Notes: generated from the sequence alone by a model not told the origin. Positions 9,101 through 17,548 are shown, counted from the first letter of the stretch. The stretch: 64,000 nucleotides of DNA from CAWATZ01 sp963784995 (GCA_963784995.1 CAWATZ010000003.1:2232001-2296000), one strand, 5' to 3'. A program made the numbers and translations.

Positions 9101-11729
9101 CGGGGCTGATGGCCACGGCCGAGATCACCCCCTGCTGGGTGATCTGGGGCCCCTCGTACCGCCACGCGTTAATGAACTTGGCCGTGGGGGTGGTCCCGAG
9201 CCGAGCCGTCCCGTTCGCGCACCCGAGGAGCAGGGTCCGGCTGTCAGGGCCGATGGCCGCACCCATGACCCCCTTCACCTCGCTGCCCTGCTGTGTGCCA
9301 CCCTCCAGGTTATACGGCGGCCAAAGACTGCCTACCTCGGTCACCCCACAGATATCGACGGTGTCCGACACCATGAGGAGCCACCTGGCGTCGGGACTGA
9401 AAGCGACGGTATCGGGCGCATGGACCATTCTCGGTACGTACGCCTTGCCGCAGAGCTTGCCTGAAGGCGCCTCCCAGAGCTGAACCACGCCTCTGGGGTT
9501 CCCGGGGGTTCCAACAAGAGCAACAGGGCGATCATCCTGGGGAACAGGATCCTTATCCGCGGACGTCACAACAAACCGGCCGTTTGGGTGAAAGACGGCC
9601 GTCCAGATCAGGCCTTGCTGCGGGAGGGGCGGGCCGAGCGGTTCTCCGGTCAGCGCGTTCCAGAGCTGCGGCGTCGTGCCGCTGGCCGTCAGGACGATGC
9701 GGCCATCGGGAGCAAGTGCCGTCGCCTGGATTCGCCTTGTGAGTTCCAGCCGTTTGCCGAGCGGCTTTCCGGTGGCCGCATCCCACAGGTGAACTGTCTT
9801 CGTTGTTCTGGTCAAGACCGTTCGGCCGTCTCTGCTGAATTCCACGCCCGCGACGGGGCCGGGATGGGCAAGGGGGGCTCCTTTCGGCCGGCACGTGTCA
9901 ACGTCCCAGAGTTGAGCCGTCTGGGTGTCTTTGCCGGTCAAGGCCGTCCGGCCGTCGGGACTCAGCCTCACCAGACGGGTGGCGAAACCTCGATGCGGAA
10001 TGGGCGCGCCAAGGGGTTCCCTCGTGTTCGTGTCCCAGCGCCGAACCTCGCCCTTGAAAACCGTTGTACCTGGGACGGGAAACGCGGGTTCCAGCCCGAT
10101 CTCGCTGACGGTCAGGAAGGATTTCCCGTCCAGGCGGAAAGCCACGAGGTGGACGGGGCCCTGCTGGGGGTAGACCCCTTTCAGAGGAATCAATCGGTCC
10201 TGCCAGGCGGCCAGGTTCGTGCGGATCACCCGCTGCAGATCGCCGGCATCCTCGGGAGCGTTCTCCAGGCCGCGCGCGAGCCAGAGCAGGCCGTGGCCGA
10301 CGTCGCCCCGGTCGCAGTACTCGAGGCCCTTGTCCAGCAGGAAGGTGCTGAGGGTGATTTGCGCCTGGCGCTGCTCCTGTCCCAACTTTTTGTTGGCGCC
10401 TTCCAGCTGATTGATGGCCTCGTCCTTCATACCGCTCTCGGCGGTCGCGCGGATCAAGCCCAAGCTCGTGCCGATGATCCCGCCCACCAGCGCCAGAACG
10501 ACCAGGGCCGCCGCCAGCACGGCGCCGCGGTTGCGCCGCACAAACTTTCGGAGCCGGTACGATGCGGACGGCGGGGAGGCCAGCACCGGTTCATCGTGGA
10601 GATGTCCCTCCACGTCGCCGGCCAGGGCGCTGGCTGTCTGGTAGCGCCGATTGCGGTCCTTCTCCAGGCACTTCATGACGATCCAGTCCAGTTCGCCGCT
10701 CACCAGCCCCTTCAGCTTCTTCGGCTCGACGCCGCGGTTGGCCGCGATGCCCGCCAGCCCTTCCGTGGTGGTCAGCCGCTTGCTCGGCGGCGGCGGTTCC
10801 TCCTCGCGGATGACGCGAAGGGACTCCAGCAGCCCTGCCATCCTGAGCCGCCGGCGCTCCAGAGGCGTGGTGCCGGTCAGCAGCTCGTAAAGCATCACGC
10901 CCAGCGCGTAGACGTCGCTGCGGGTATCGACGTCCTGCGAGTTCAGCTCGGCCTGTTCCGGCGACATGTATTCCAGCGTGCCGACCACCTGGCCGATCTC
11001 GGTGACCAGCGTCCGTTCGGGCAGCTCCTGGGCGGTGGCCTTGGCGATGCCGAAGTCGATCACCTTGGGCGCCGGCTGGCCGTCGTACAGGGTGACGAGC
11101 ACGTTGGAGGGCTTGAGATCGCGGTGGATGATTCCCTTGGCGTGGGCATGCTGCACCGCCAGACAGACCCGCACGAACAACTCCAGGCGCTCCCTCGGGG
11201 TCAGGTGCTGCTCGTCGCAATACGTCGTGATCGGCATCCCCTTGACCAGCTCCATGACGAAGTAGGGCCGGCCGCTTTCCGTCGTGCCGGCGTCGTAGAC
11301 CCGGGCGATGCTGGGATGATCCATCAGGGCCAGGGCCTGGCGTTCGGCCTCGAAGCGGGCGATCACCTGCCGGCTGTCCATGCCCGGCTTGATGATCTTC
11401 AGAGCCACCTGGCGCTGGACCGGTTGGGTCTGCTCGGCGAGGAAGACGGCCCCCATGCCGCCCTCGCCGAGCAGTTGCAACAGCTTGTACGGGCCAATCA
11501 CCGTGCCGGGCCCTTCGCCCCGCAGCTGGTCCGTGACGGCCGCCAGGGCGCTGGTGGGCTGATCGAGCAGACTGTTGGCCTGGTCGTGGGCCTTCAGCAA
11601 GACCTCGACCCGCTGCCGCAGCTCCGCATCGGCCGCGCAGGCCTCGTCGAGATAGGCGGCACGCTGTTCGGCGGGGCGCTCGACGGCGGCCAGGAAAATA
11701 GACCGGGCTTGCTGGGGGTTCGCATTCAT
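6159..11729 (-). CDS. giant Ser/Thr protein kinase with WD40 repeats
   Basis: This 1856-residue protein starts at the ATG at 11729. After about 75 residues comes a Hanks-type kinase: glycine loop GEGGMGAV (88-95), Lys111 in VALKII, HRDLKPSN with Asp204, DFG at 225-227 and the activation segment GTLEYMSPEQA. All catalytic residues are present, so it should be active. A transmembrane helix (about 402-427) and a short coiled coil lead to a long run of WD40 repeats (FSPDGRT...ARLWD), an all-helical TPR-like part (around AVADFTKAIALGAEGSQVW) and a final set of about seven WD40 repeats ending WLWPLPPEDK. The topology suggests a cytoplasmic kinase and an outer sensory propeller array. It lies downstream of a surface protein and an ECF sigma factor in the same direction, a typical planctomycete association. 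Substrates are unknown. Confidence 0.93.
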   Translation of the reverse strand: MNANPQQARSIFLAAVERPAEQRAAYLDEACAADAELRQRVEVLLKAHDQANSLLDQPTSALAAVTDQLRGEGPGTVIGPYKLLQLLGEGGMGAVFLAEQTQPVQRQVALKIIKPGMDSRQVIARFEAERQALALMDHPSIARVYDAGTTESGRPYFVMELVKGMPITTYCDEQHLTPRERLELFVRVCLAVQHAHAKGIIHRDLKPSNVLVTLYDGQPAPKVIDFGIAKATAQELPERTLVTEIGQVVGTLEYMSPEQAELNSQDVDTRSDVYALGVMLYELLTGTTPLERRRLRMAGLLESLRVIREEEPPPPSKRLTTTEGLAGIAANRGVEPKKLKGLVSGELDWIVMKCLEKDRNRRYQTASALAGDVEGHLHDEPVLASPPSASYRLRKFVRRNRGAVLAAALVVLALVGGIIGTSLGLIRATAESGMKDEAINQLEGANKKLGQEQRQAQITLSTFLLDKGLEYCDRGDVGHGLLWLARGLENAPEDAGDLQRVIRTNLAAWQDRLIPLKGVYPQQGPVHLVAFRLDGKSFLTVSEIGLEPAFPVPGTTVFKGEVRRWDTNTREPLGAPIPHRGFATRLVRLSPDGRTALTGKDTQTAQLWDVDTCRPKGAPLAHPGPVAGVEFSRDGRTVLTRTTKTVHLWDAATGKPLGKRLELTRRIQATALAPDGRIVLTASGTTPQLWNALTGEPLGPPLPQQGLIWTAVFHPNGRFVVTSADKDPVPQDDRPVALVGTPGNPRGVVQLWEAPSGKLCGKAYVPRMVHAPDTVAFSPDARWLLMVSDTVDICGVTEVGSLWPPYNLEGGTQQGSEVKGVMGAAIGPDSRTLLLGCANGTARLGTTPTAKFINAWRYEGPQITQQGVISAVAISPDGRTLLTGCADGTARLWETAADSLLERWPIPLHTSHIQSPLLSPEGKTLLIGVSKVSKTGSKTIVALWDVAGQKKIGLPLEMDERILATAFSPDGQRILVSGAVRARTTVQDPVGGKHVQTTDTGASVLWLGERGEWKRTGPPGQPGKTLGIAFGPAGRTVLLGNQDGTARLWDVDRWQPLGPVLAHAGLQTVALSPDGRTGLTASEHQARLWDTHGGQPLGEPLVHQGKVLVATFSPDGSLAATGSADRTVRLWNVSTGAQVGPPLHHSGPVPAVAFSRDGRTLLTGGGAGVGRFWDCATGKPLGFPVPSEGAASVVFCPDGQTVLTVLFTSGSLSVCRWAVPPPPQEGPVAGVALWAQLISGRDLDAANVVGWLTPHTWQASRRRLEELGGPLSPTPDRLAWHRREVEFCIDGDAWFAALWHLERLLEAEPHVWKHYFDRGMAHYSRARFGSLGAPAHPEEMGPAVADFTKAIALGAEGSQVWEFRGQAYSELRQWDRAAADFGKAVALGSDSSFLWKHAEAHYRAGNTEAYQRACSGLLARFGQTRDSDMAYDTARVCLLAARPVVDPARIVPLAETALATAEPMDRDRQLEILALALYRAGRVEAAVQRLTEAVKERETRKQPFPQNWSFLLAMAIHRLGHTNEAWQWLTHAFLTPPQPREGSPESLRGEVEALFGIRRFAGHTEPVWCVAFSPDGSRALTGGWDSTVRLWDVRSGKEVRFFDCRHQDPNQVISAVAFSPDGRRGLASSVHGTVWLWDLETGKELNRSQFRPGGQQNPGIASVAFSPDGRQALLGGHDGVIHVWDLEHWKELRRLEDGVGLWSVDFSPKGRLVVSAGGLQEKGLVRLWDLDTGKEVRRFEGHAKEVRRAVFSPNGRQILSGSIDRTMRLWDVETGKELRQFTGHAGDVAGVTFSRSGRRALSAGNDGTVRLWDLETGKELRRFVGNSAAISPDGRHALTGAVDRTVWLWPLPPEDK

Positions 11730-11756
11730 CGGCCTGGCTCCTCACCTTGCACCACG

Positions 11757-13226
11757 TCAGGACAGAACCGAGTACTTCCCAGCGATGTCTGGCTGGTTGG
11801 TGGACGCGATCAGCTGGAAATGCTGCAGCGTGTAACTGTCCAGGATAACCGGTGTGGCGGCGGTGTTGTCAAGCCCGCCACCCGTCCCCGTGCCGCTGCT
11901 TCCCGAGGACTTCTTGTTTTTCCCGCTGCCGCCTGCACCGCCCTTGGCGACATTGGACGTCACCGTGCTGCTCGTGAGAGTCACGGTCCCGCCGGTAACG
12001 GAGAGCCCGCCGCCGGAGCCGTCGCCGCCATCGCCGCCGGTGCCAGCGGTCCCGCCGCCGCCCTGGCCGCCCAGGGCGTAGTTCGTCTGAAAGGTAGCAG
12101 AGGTCAGGTTGACTGTCCCGCCGCTAACGGAGAGCCCGCCACCAAAGCCATCGCCGCCGGCGGCGCCGTCCTGATTCCCGACGCCACCCTGGCCGCCCTG
12201 GGCGTAGTTCGTCAGGAATTTCTCGCCGGTCAGGTTGACGGTCCCGTCGGCAACGTAGAGCCCGCCCCCCGACCCGCTGCCGCCCGCGCCCGCCCTGTTC
12301 CGGACGCCAGTCGATGCCGCGCCTCCGTTGCCGCCCACCGCGTTGTTCTGGCTCACGGTCACGCCATTCAGGTTGGCCGTCCCGCCTGCCACGTAAAGCC
12401 CACCGCCGAGCCCGTTGCCGCCCGGCTGGCCGATCGGACGACCGCCGCCGGCACGATCCTCGTAGCCGGGCAAGCCCGTGCCGCCCAGTGCGTGGTTGTT
12501 CTGGATGGCGCCGCCGGTCAGCGTCAGCGAACTGGCCGCGCCGCCAGACCAGATGCCGCCGCCCTCGGCTGCGGTGGCCGGGTTGACGTAATACCCGGCG
12601 ACCCCCTGGGCGGTGTTCCCCTGGACAGTCACGTTGTTCAACGTCAGCACGCCCTGGTTGTAGATGCCGCCGCCCTCGGCTGTGGTGTTCGGGGTGGGGT
12701 ATTGCCCGGCGACCCCCTGGGCGGTGTTCCCCTGGACAGTCACGTTGTTCAGCGTCACGGTGCCCTGGTTGAGGATGGCCCCGCCCTGCGCCGCCACTCC
12801 CGGGCCGTTGGCGTAGCCGCCTTGCAGGGTCAGGTTTGTCAGGGTCAAGGACGCCCCGGCAGCCACGTCGAACAGTCGAAACGCCGTCCCCGAGGCGCTG
12901 CTGCGGGCGATGGCGTCCCCATTGCCGATGATGGTCAGGTTGTCGTTGGCGGCGATGACCGGCAGACCGTTTGCTCCGTCGGTCGTATTGTTCTGGTCGG
13001 CCAGCGTGAAGGACGTGCCGGCCGCCAGCGTGATCGTGTTCGCGCCGGGAGACCCGTTGGCCAATCCGATGTCCTTGATCAGGTCCGAGGCGGTGCTCGC
13101 CAGGTAGGCGGATGGCAGAGACCGATCTTCCAGCTGTTCCAGGTTGGGACGCTGGCTGGCCCGACGCCGAGTTTGCATCCGGGAGGAAGTCCCACGCGGG
13201 AAACGGAGGGTGGCAACAAGCGACAT
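11757..13226 (-). CDS. secreted surface protein with glycine-rich beta-helix repeats
   Basis: I chose the ATG at 13226 (MSLVATLRF), which has AGGAG eight bases upstream; an ATG at 13256 is possible. The 489-residue product has the planctomycete export signature near the N-terminus (RRRASQRPNLEQLEDRSLPS) and then imperfect repeats of the type GGGIYNQGVLTLNNVTVQGN and GGGLSVSGGTVNLTSATFQT, which predict a right-handed parallel beta-helix like that of pectate-lyase-fold or autotransporter passenger proteins. Glycine-rich linkers (GGQGGVG, GGDGGDGSGGG) separate rungs. No cysteine or catalytic motif was recognised. It lies between the sigma factor and the giant kinase, in the same direction, 28 bases upstream of the kinase. 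An adhesion or envelope role is inference. Confidence 0.85.
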   Translation of the reverse strand: MSLVATLRFPRGTSSRMQTRRRASQRPNLEQLEDRSLPSAYLASTASDLIKDIGLANGSPGANTITLAAGTSFTLADQNNTTDGANGLPVIAANDNLTIIGNGDAIARSSASGTAFRLFDVAAGASLTLTNLTLQGGYANGPGVAAQGGAILNQGTVTLNNVTVQGNTAQGVAGQYPTPNTTAEGGGIYNQGVLTLNNVTVQGNTAQGVAGYYVNPATAAEGGGIWSGGAASSLTLTGGAIQNNHALGGTGLPGYEDRAGGGRPIGQPGGNGLGGGLYVAGGTANLNGVTVSQNNAVGGNGGAASTGVRNRAGAGGSGSGGGLYVADGTVNLTGEKFLTNYAQGGQGGVGNQDGAAGGDGFGGGLSVSGGTVNLTSATFQTNYALGGQGGGGTAGTGGDGGDGSGGGLSVTGGTVTLTSSTVTSNVAKGGAGGSGKNKKSSGSSGTGTGGGLDNTAATPVILDSYTLQHFQLIASTNQPDIAGKYSVLS

Positions 13227-13318
13227 GGTCGTTATCTCCTGCAAAAAGTGGTTCACAGTCCAGCAAGCCGAGAGGCCATCGGCGCAGACCGAACGCCGGG
13301 GCGACGTGCGCTGGACAA

Positions 13319-13387
13319 TTACCTGGTTGTGGCTTTGCCGACGCTGGCAAGGAAGAGCGACCGTGCTTGCTGGGGATCAGCATTCAT
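13319..13387 (-). pseudogene. remnant of a kinase gene 5' end
   Basis: Read from the ATG at 13387, this stretch gives MNADPQQARSLFLASVGKAT and ends at a TAA (13321-13319) after 22 codons. The first 15 residues match the start of the giant kinase (MNANPQQARSIFLAAV), and the bases before the ATG are also similar (GAGGGCCATACCG against GAGGAGCCAGGCCG). It lies between the sigma factor and the surface protein, just where a kinase start would be expected. I read it as the left-over of a duplicated or displaced kinase gene, perhaps from insertion of the surface-protein gene. Confidence 0.65.
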
Positions 13388-13434
13388 CGGTATGGCCCTC
13401 TGCTAGACAGTGCGAGAATGGGGCCGGGGAAGTC

Positions 13435-14004
13435 TCATTCCGGAGAGGAATTTTCCTGAAGCCGGGCGAGAAGCCAGGCCCGGGCGTACGTCCAGTGCCG
13501 GAACGCCGTGGCCCGGGAAAGGCCCGTCACGTCAGCGGCCTCCTCGACCGAGAGGCCGGCGAAGAGGCGGAGCTTGGCGATTTCGGCCGCGCTGCTGTCC
13601 TCTTGCATCAGGCAGGTCAGGGCATCGTCCACGAGCAGCCACTCTTCCAGCCGGGCCTCGGCGGCCGCTTCGATTTTCGCCAGGTCCACGCGCTGCCGAT
13701 CGCCGCCGTGCTTGACGGTTTTCTTGCGGCGGGCGTTGTCGATGAGGATGCGCCGCATGGCCTCGGCCGCGGCGGCAAAGAAGTGGCCGCGGCTGTTCCA
13801 TTGTCGGGCCTCGTCAGTATCCACCAGCCGCAGATAGGCCTCGTGGACCAGAGCGGTTGGCTGAAGGGTCTGCCCGGGCTTCTCATCGGCCAGCCGGTCC
13901 GCCGCCAGCTTGCGCAGCTCGTCATAGACCAGCGGTAAGAGCTGGGCGGCGGCCTGCGGTTCACCTTGCTCGATTGCGGACAGGATGCGGGTGACTTCAC
14001 TCAT
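13435..14004 (-). CDS. ECF RNA polymerase sigma factor, planctomycete SigX6/TIGR02999 type
   Basis: The 189-residue protein starts MSEVTRILSAIEQGEPQAA at the ATG at 14004; a longer frame from 14082 adds only sequence without family likeness. Region 2 is seen in LLPLVYDELRKLAADRL, PTALVHEAYLRLV and HFFAAAAEAMRRILIDNARR, and region 4 in EIAKLRLFAGLSVEEAADVT followed by GLSRATAFRHWTYARAWL. No anti-sigma gene is adjacent. In this lineage such sigma factors sit upstream of Hanks kinases with WD40 repeats, as here, which suggests signalling from the kinase to the sigma factor. That link is inference from gene order. Targets are unknown. Confidence 0.92.
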   Translation of the reverse strand: MSEVTRILSAIEQGEPQAAAQLLPLVYDELRKLAADRLADEKPGQTLQPTALVHEAYLRLVDTDEARQWNSRGHFFAAAAEAMRRILIDNARRKKTVKHGGDRQRVDLAKIEAAAEARLEEWLLVDDALTCLMQEDSSAAEIAKLRLFAGLSVEEAADVTGLSRATAFRHWTYARAWLLARLQENSSPE

Positions 14005-14509
14005 GGGCGGTTCTCGTCGGTCTTCCTCGGCGCCCGGCGGCCGAGCGGATCGCTGGGGAGTTGGAGTTCGGATGCCTGCCATGCCGAAAGCTCCGTTGCC
14101 GCGAAGGCGAAAAGCCTTCCTGATTGTACGACCTGATTACTTGCCAGTCGATCGCAGGTGCCGTACACCACCCTTGCACCCAGGGACGGGCCTCCAGAGG
14201 GCCAGGTCTAGCTCCGGTGCCTTGCACCAGGGCGGCGTTGCGCCGCCCGAGCGTTTGCTGTCCGATGCATCCCAGGGAAGGCTGTTTCAGCCCCGCTGTC
14301 GGCAAGAAGTTGCCGCGCGGCGTCCTGGGCTGGAACAACCGCGCCAACCGTGGTCCCAGGACGCCGCGCGGCAACTTCTTGCCGGCGGGTCCGAGAGCCT
14401 TCCGTGGTCCAGGTCGTGTGGTAGACGTCCTCCGGAGCAAGCAAGGGGCAGCCCGCCGACGGGTGGGCTGCCCCAAACTCTTCGGTGACCCTCCTCCAGG
14501 AGACGCAGC
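14005..14509. other. intergenic region of 505 bases between divergent genes
   Basis: The gap lies between the sigma factor (minus) and a secreted hypothetical protein (plus). Its main structure is the palindrome at 14301-14383. The last bases (CCTCCAGGAGACGCAGC) give a good ribosome binding site for the plus-strand gene. Open frames here overlap the palindrome on both strands and show no protein-like composition. No clear promoter could be picked. Confidence 0.6.
14301..14383. repeat. perfect 29-base inverted repeat, family R3
   Basis: The arms 14301-14329 and 14355-14383 are exact inverses (core AAGTTGCCGCGCGGCGTCCT), with a 25-base loop. It lies in the middle of a divergent intergenic region, so it is not a terminator for either neighbour and may be a mobile palindromic repeat. 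Confidence 0.85.
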
Positions 14510-15583
14510 ATGAAACCGGTGTTCGTCCTCTTTGCCGGACTGGCTTTCGGACTCTGTCCTTCCCTGTTTGCTCAGACGCCCGCGGAGAACAAGAGCCAGG
14601 CGCTGGAAAAAAAGCTGTCCGCCGAGCAAAAGCGCTTGCTTGAAGATTTCGTGGACCTGCGCGTCCGCCAGGAAGCCCACGACTTCGACCCGACCCAGGG
14701 GACACCCAGGCGCACGCGGGCGGAAATCCGTGCCGCCATTCTGGACGGCATCACCTTCTGGCCGCCGCTCGTCGCCCAGGGCTTCTGGCGCGACCTCCCC
14801 TGGAGGATCAAGCAGGATTCCCGCCGGCTAGACCCGCTGTACGTTTCAGCAGAAGAACGCAAGGCCGCCGCGCGTTTGCCGGCCGCGGCCAAGGAAGACG
14901 TCGCCGGGCTGCTCAGCGATAATCTCGGCGTCGTCTTCGCTGCCCGGCGAAAACTGCTCACGTACGGGGATGCCTGTCGTTCCCTGGTTGCGGATCAAGC
15001 CGCCCGGCTGCCGCTCGGCTCCGCCAAACGGCTGCGCCACGAGGACCTCCTGGCACTGCTCGACCGGGAAGAGGCGCACGAAAGGCTTGTCCGCATCACG
15101 GAGTTGGCCTTGCAAAAGGCCGCCACGCTGGAAAAGAAGCGGGGCAAAACCTCGACCATTGCTGTCTTGATGGCACGCCGGATTTGTGACGTGGGCGACC
15201 GAGAAAGTCCGTATTGCCACCTGTGTTACTGCAATTTCATCCGGAACAATCACGACTACAGCGACGGTGTCGCCCTCTGCTTCGGCAATGGCCAGGGCAA
15301 CGTCCTGGGGATCAACTTCCACGGCGGCCACGATAATCGGCTGTGTGCTCTTGCAGGGCCCCGGTACGAGGACGTGAAGACGGCACCAGGGCCGGAGACG
15401 ACGGCCAAGTGGTGGCGCGATCGCAGGGGTGTGGACATGACGGCTGTCGTCGATCAGGTGTATCTGCTGCACGTGAAGGACAAACAGGACAAGGTCAACT
15501 TCACAGTGAAGTTCAAGGTCCGCGACCTGAGTTTGGACGAGTGGATCATCATCGAGTGGGAGCGAATCCCGCAGGAGAAATGA
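14510..15583 (+). CDS. secreted hypothetical protein
   Basis: The 357-residue protein begins with a signal peptide (MKPVFVLFAGLAFGLCPSLF, predicted cleavage near AQT) and has a strong ribosome binding site, AGGAGACG. The N-terminal half is charged and helical (LEKKLSAEQKRLLEDFVDLR). The C-terminal half is compact, with four cysteines in ICDVGDRESPYCHLCYCNF and a beta-rich end (NFTVKFKVRDLSLDEWIIIE). I do not recognise a family. The clustered cysteines could bind metal or form disulfides outside the cytoplasm. The gene is alone in its direction, followed by the convergent BBP7-like gene. Confidence 0.75.
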   Translation: MKPVFVLFAGLAFGLCPSLFAQTPAENKSQALEKKLSAEQKRLLEDFVDLRVRQEAHDFDPTQGTPRRTRAEIRAAILDGITFWPPLVAQGFWRDLPWRIKQDSRRLDPLYVSAEERKAAARLPAAAKEDVAGLLSDNLGVVFAARRKLLTYGDACRSLVADQAARLPLGSAKRLRHEDLLALLDREEAHERLVRITELALQKAATLEKKRGKTSTIAVLMARRICDVGDRESPYCHLCYCNFIRNNHDYSDGVALCFGNGQGNVLGINFHGGHDNRLCALAGPRYEDVKTAPGPETTAKWWRDRRGVDMTAVVDQVYLLHVKDKQDKVNFTVKFKVRDLSLDEWIIIEWERIPQEK

Positions 15584-15653
15584 TCCAGTTTCCCAGGCCC
15601 GGCTGCGGCGCTGGCGGAACCGGGCAGCACGGCAGAAACGAAGGCGTCGTCGC

Positions 15654-16805
15654 TCAGAAGCTGAACTCCAGACCGAAGGTGAGTCCCTGAGCCCAGAAAT
15701 CGGTGGTCTGGAACAGCGCCGCCGGATGGCCGGGCTGATTGCTCGTGCCGTAAGCCGGGTTGGTCGGCACCAGAGCGGGATTGACGCCGGGGTCGATCTG
15801 GTTGCCCGGACGGACCACGTCGCTCCAGTAGAGGAAGGTGTAACCGGCCGTGACCTTGACGTTGTCCGTCAGGTCCAGGCCAATCCTGACCAACCCCTCC
15901 GGAACGTACGCGAAGGGGCTGTGGTAGTTGCGGCTAATGTTGGACGGCTGGGCGAAGACGCCTCCGGGGGCGGTGCCGGTCAGCGGGCCAAGGACCGTGC
16001 TGGAACCATCGACGATCACCAGCTGCTGCGTCGTTCCCAGGGCCAGTTTGCCTTGGAGGACCAGGCTCAAGGGGCCCCGACGGAACTGGCCGCGGGCGCC
16101 GAACTGACCGCCGTAGAAGTGGTCGGTTGCCTTGAACCGATCCTGGGTGCTGACCTGGGAGCCGGTCGCAAGCGGCGCACCCTGAAATCCGGCTGCGACC
16201 GGGTCGAGCAGGCTGAACTGGTCGCGAATCAGCACGTCCTCGTTCAGGTCGAGAGAGCGCATGCCGCCTAGCACAATCAGGCTCAGCCCCTGCTGCTGGA
16301 AAACATTGAAACGGGAGTTGATTTCCCACCCCGACAGGCGCGTGTGCGAGACCACGCTGGTGCCGGCGTTCAGACCGGGAAAGAGTGGGCTGGCCGGCAC
16401 CGGGTTGGCCTGGAACCCGACGGAGCGCTGTTCCAGGAAGAACAGGCTCTTCTCGAAACTGAGCAAATCGTTCACCGGCGCGATCAGGGTCACTTTCAGG
16501 CCCGAGAACGGACCGTAATTGAACGAGTTGCCGGGGAACAGCTCCTGGGGACCGGGAGTGCCAAGCGGTCCAGCGGTGGAATTCGGATTGCCATTCGGCG
16601 CCAGCGGGCCGTTGAGCGGGCCGTCCTTGATCCACCAGAACAGGTAGTCCGCCGAGAACTGAACGGGCGGTTCAGCGGCGGTCTGACCTTCCTGGGGCAA
16701 GGTCAGGGGTGTTTGGGGAGGTGACGGGGCGACCGGCGGCTCCTGGGCCCAGCTGACCGTTCCGGACAGCATCAGGAACACCGCCAGCAACAAGTGCTTG
16801 TTCAT
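15654..16805 (-). CDS. BBP7-like outer-membrane beta-barrel protein
   Basis: The 383-residue protein has a signal peptide (MNKHLLLAVFLMLSGTVSWA) and a proline-rich spacer, then alternating polar/apolar strands that fit a beta-barrel: FSADYLFWWIKDGPL near the start, FYGGQFGARGQFRRGPLSL, ITDNV-like strands before KVTAGYTFLYWSDVVRPG, and the terminal Phe in GLTFGLEFSF. The motifs YLFWWIKDGPLNGPL, ATDHFYGGQ and FLYWSDVVRPGNQID are those of the planctomycete BBP7 family (formerly DUF1551). It probably sits in the outer membrane; no substrate is known. It converges on the preceding gene and has no close partner in its own direction. Confidence 0.85.
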   Translation of the reverse strand: MNKHLLLAVFLMLSGTVSWAQEPPVAPSPPQTPLTLPQEGQTAAEPPVQFSADYLFWWIKDGPLNGPLAPNGNPNSTAGPLGTPGPQELFPGNSFNYGPFSGLKVTLIAPVNDLLSFEKSLFFLEQRSVGFQANPVPASPLFPGLNAGTSVVSHTRLSGWEINSRFNVFQQQGLSLIVLGGMRSLDLNEDVLIRDQFSLLDPVAAGFQGAPLATGSQVSTQDRFKATDHFYGGQFGARGQFRRGPLSLVLQGKLALGTTQQLVIVDGSSTVLGPLTGTAPGGVFAQPSNISRNYHSPFAYVPEGLVRIGLDLTDNVKVTAGYTFLYWSDVVRPGNQIDPGVNPALVPTNPAYGTSNQPGHPAALFQTTDFWAQGLTFGLEFSF

Positions 16806-16984
16806 GGAACGCTCCTTGCTCCATTGTTGCCGGTTCCCCGGATCAGGCGTTATTTGTTCCTATCGTCCAGGACACGCTTCTGTCCGAATGGATCTCCGGG
16901 AAACAACCGCGGCTGCCGATCCAGTTTGCGGGTTGGAGGGAAAAGGATGGTTGTGCCGGCGATGCGGAGTATGATGTTCAGAGG

Positions 16985-17079
16985 CACTAACGGAACGGCG
17001 AGCGGCGCGGCGTCAGCCCGCCGGTAGAAAGCCCTTACCGGCGGGCTGACGCCGCGCCGCTCGCCTTTTTCCGTTAGTG
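16985..17079. repeat. long palindrome, family R4
   Basis: The arms read CACTAACGGAACGGCGAGCG at the left, continuing through GCCCGCCGGTA, and pair with TACCGGCGGG onward to CCGTTAGTG at the right; the right arm carries a TTTTT insertion. It occupies the middle of the 317-base gap 16806-17122 between the divergently read BBP7-like and protease genes. The remaining bases of the gap show no open frame. Confidence 0.85.
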
Positions 17080-17122
17080 GTCTTCATGGATTTCGAGGCT
17101 CTCTGCCGAAGGAGCGCGTGCC

Positions 17123-17548
17123 ATGGGATTGGTCAAGGCGAAAGTGATCCTCAAGAACCCCCGCAAGCCCGACCTGCAACCGCTCGAGGTCGAGGCCCTC
17201 GCCGATTCCGGGGCGGTGCATCTTTGCCTGCCGGCACACGTGCAGATCCAGCTGGAGTTGGAAGAGAGCGCGAAAAAGGAAGTGACCCTGGCGGACGGGC
17301 GAAAGCAGCTGGCGCCTTACGTGGGGCCCGTTGAGATTCGCTTCAAGAACCGTGTCGGTTTCGCCGGGGCTCTGGTCCTGGGCGACGAGGTCCTCCTCGG
17401 GGCCATTCCGATGGACGACCTGGACCTGGTGATCGTCCCGAAAACGCGGACCCTGGACGTCAATCCGGAAAGCCCGAACGTCGGGACGTCCACCGTGAAA
17501 TCGGTCCAGGCCACTTTGCGCTTGCCGGAAGACCCGCAGCCGGCATAG
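17123..17548 (+). CDS. clan AA retropepsin-like aspartic protease
   Basis: The 141-residue protein has the retropepsin signature LADSGAVHLCLP (Asp28, with Asp-Ser-Gly in place of the commoner Asp-Thr-Gly) after two N-terminal strands, then KEVTLADGRKQLAPYVGPVE, the flap region, and VLLGAIPMDDLDLVIVPKTR, where the hydrophobic-Gly partner motif is expected. Length and order match the small bacterial clan AA proteases (AF_0612-like), which work as homodimers. There is no signal peptide, so it is likely cytoplasmic. Substrate unknown. The M24 peptidase gene follows after 86 bases, so the two may be cotranscribed. Confidence 0.8.
   Translation: MGLVKAKVILKNPRKPDLQPLEVEALADSGAVHLCLPAHVQIQLELEESAKKEVTLADGRKQLAPYVGPVEIRFKNRVGFAGALVLGDEVLLGAIPMDDLDLVIVPKTRTLDVNPESPNVGTSTVKSVQATLRLPEDPQPA

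Noticed and set aside
9588..13406. A 1272-residue open frame on the plus strand across the kinase and surface-protein genes
   Set aside because: It is antisense to two well-supported genes and has the Gly/Arg/Ala-rich composition expected from a shadow frame in GC-rich DNA.
13257..13434. A possible small RNA or leader between the surface protein and the sigma factor
   Set aside because: The only structure found is the kinase 5' remnant; no terminator-like hairpin or promoter pair supports an RNA gene.
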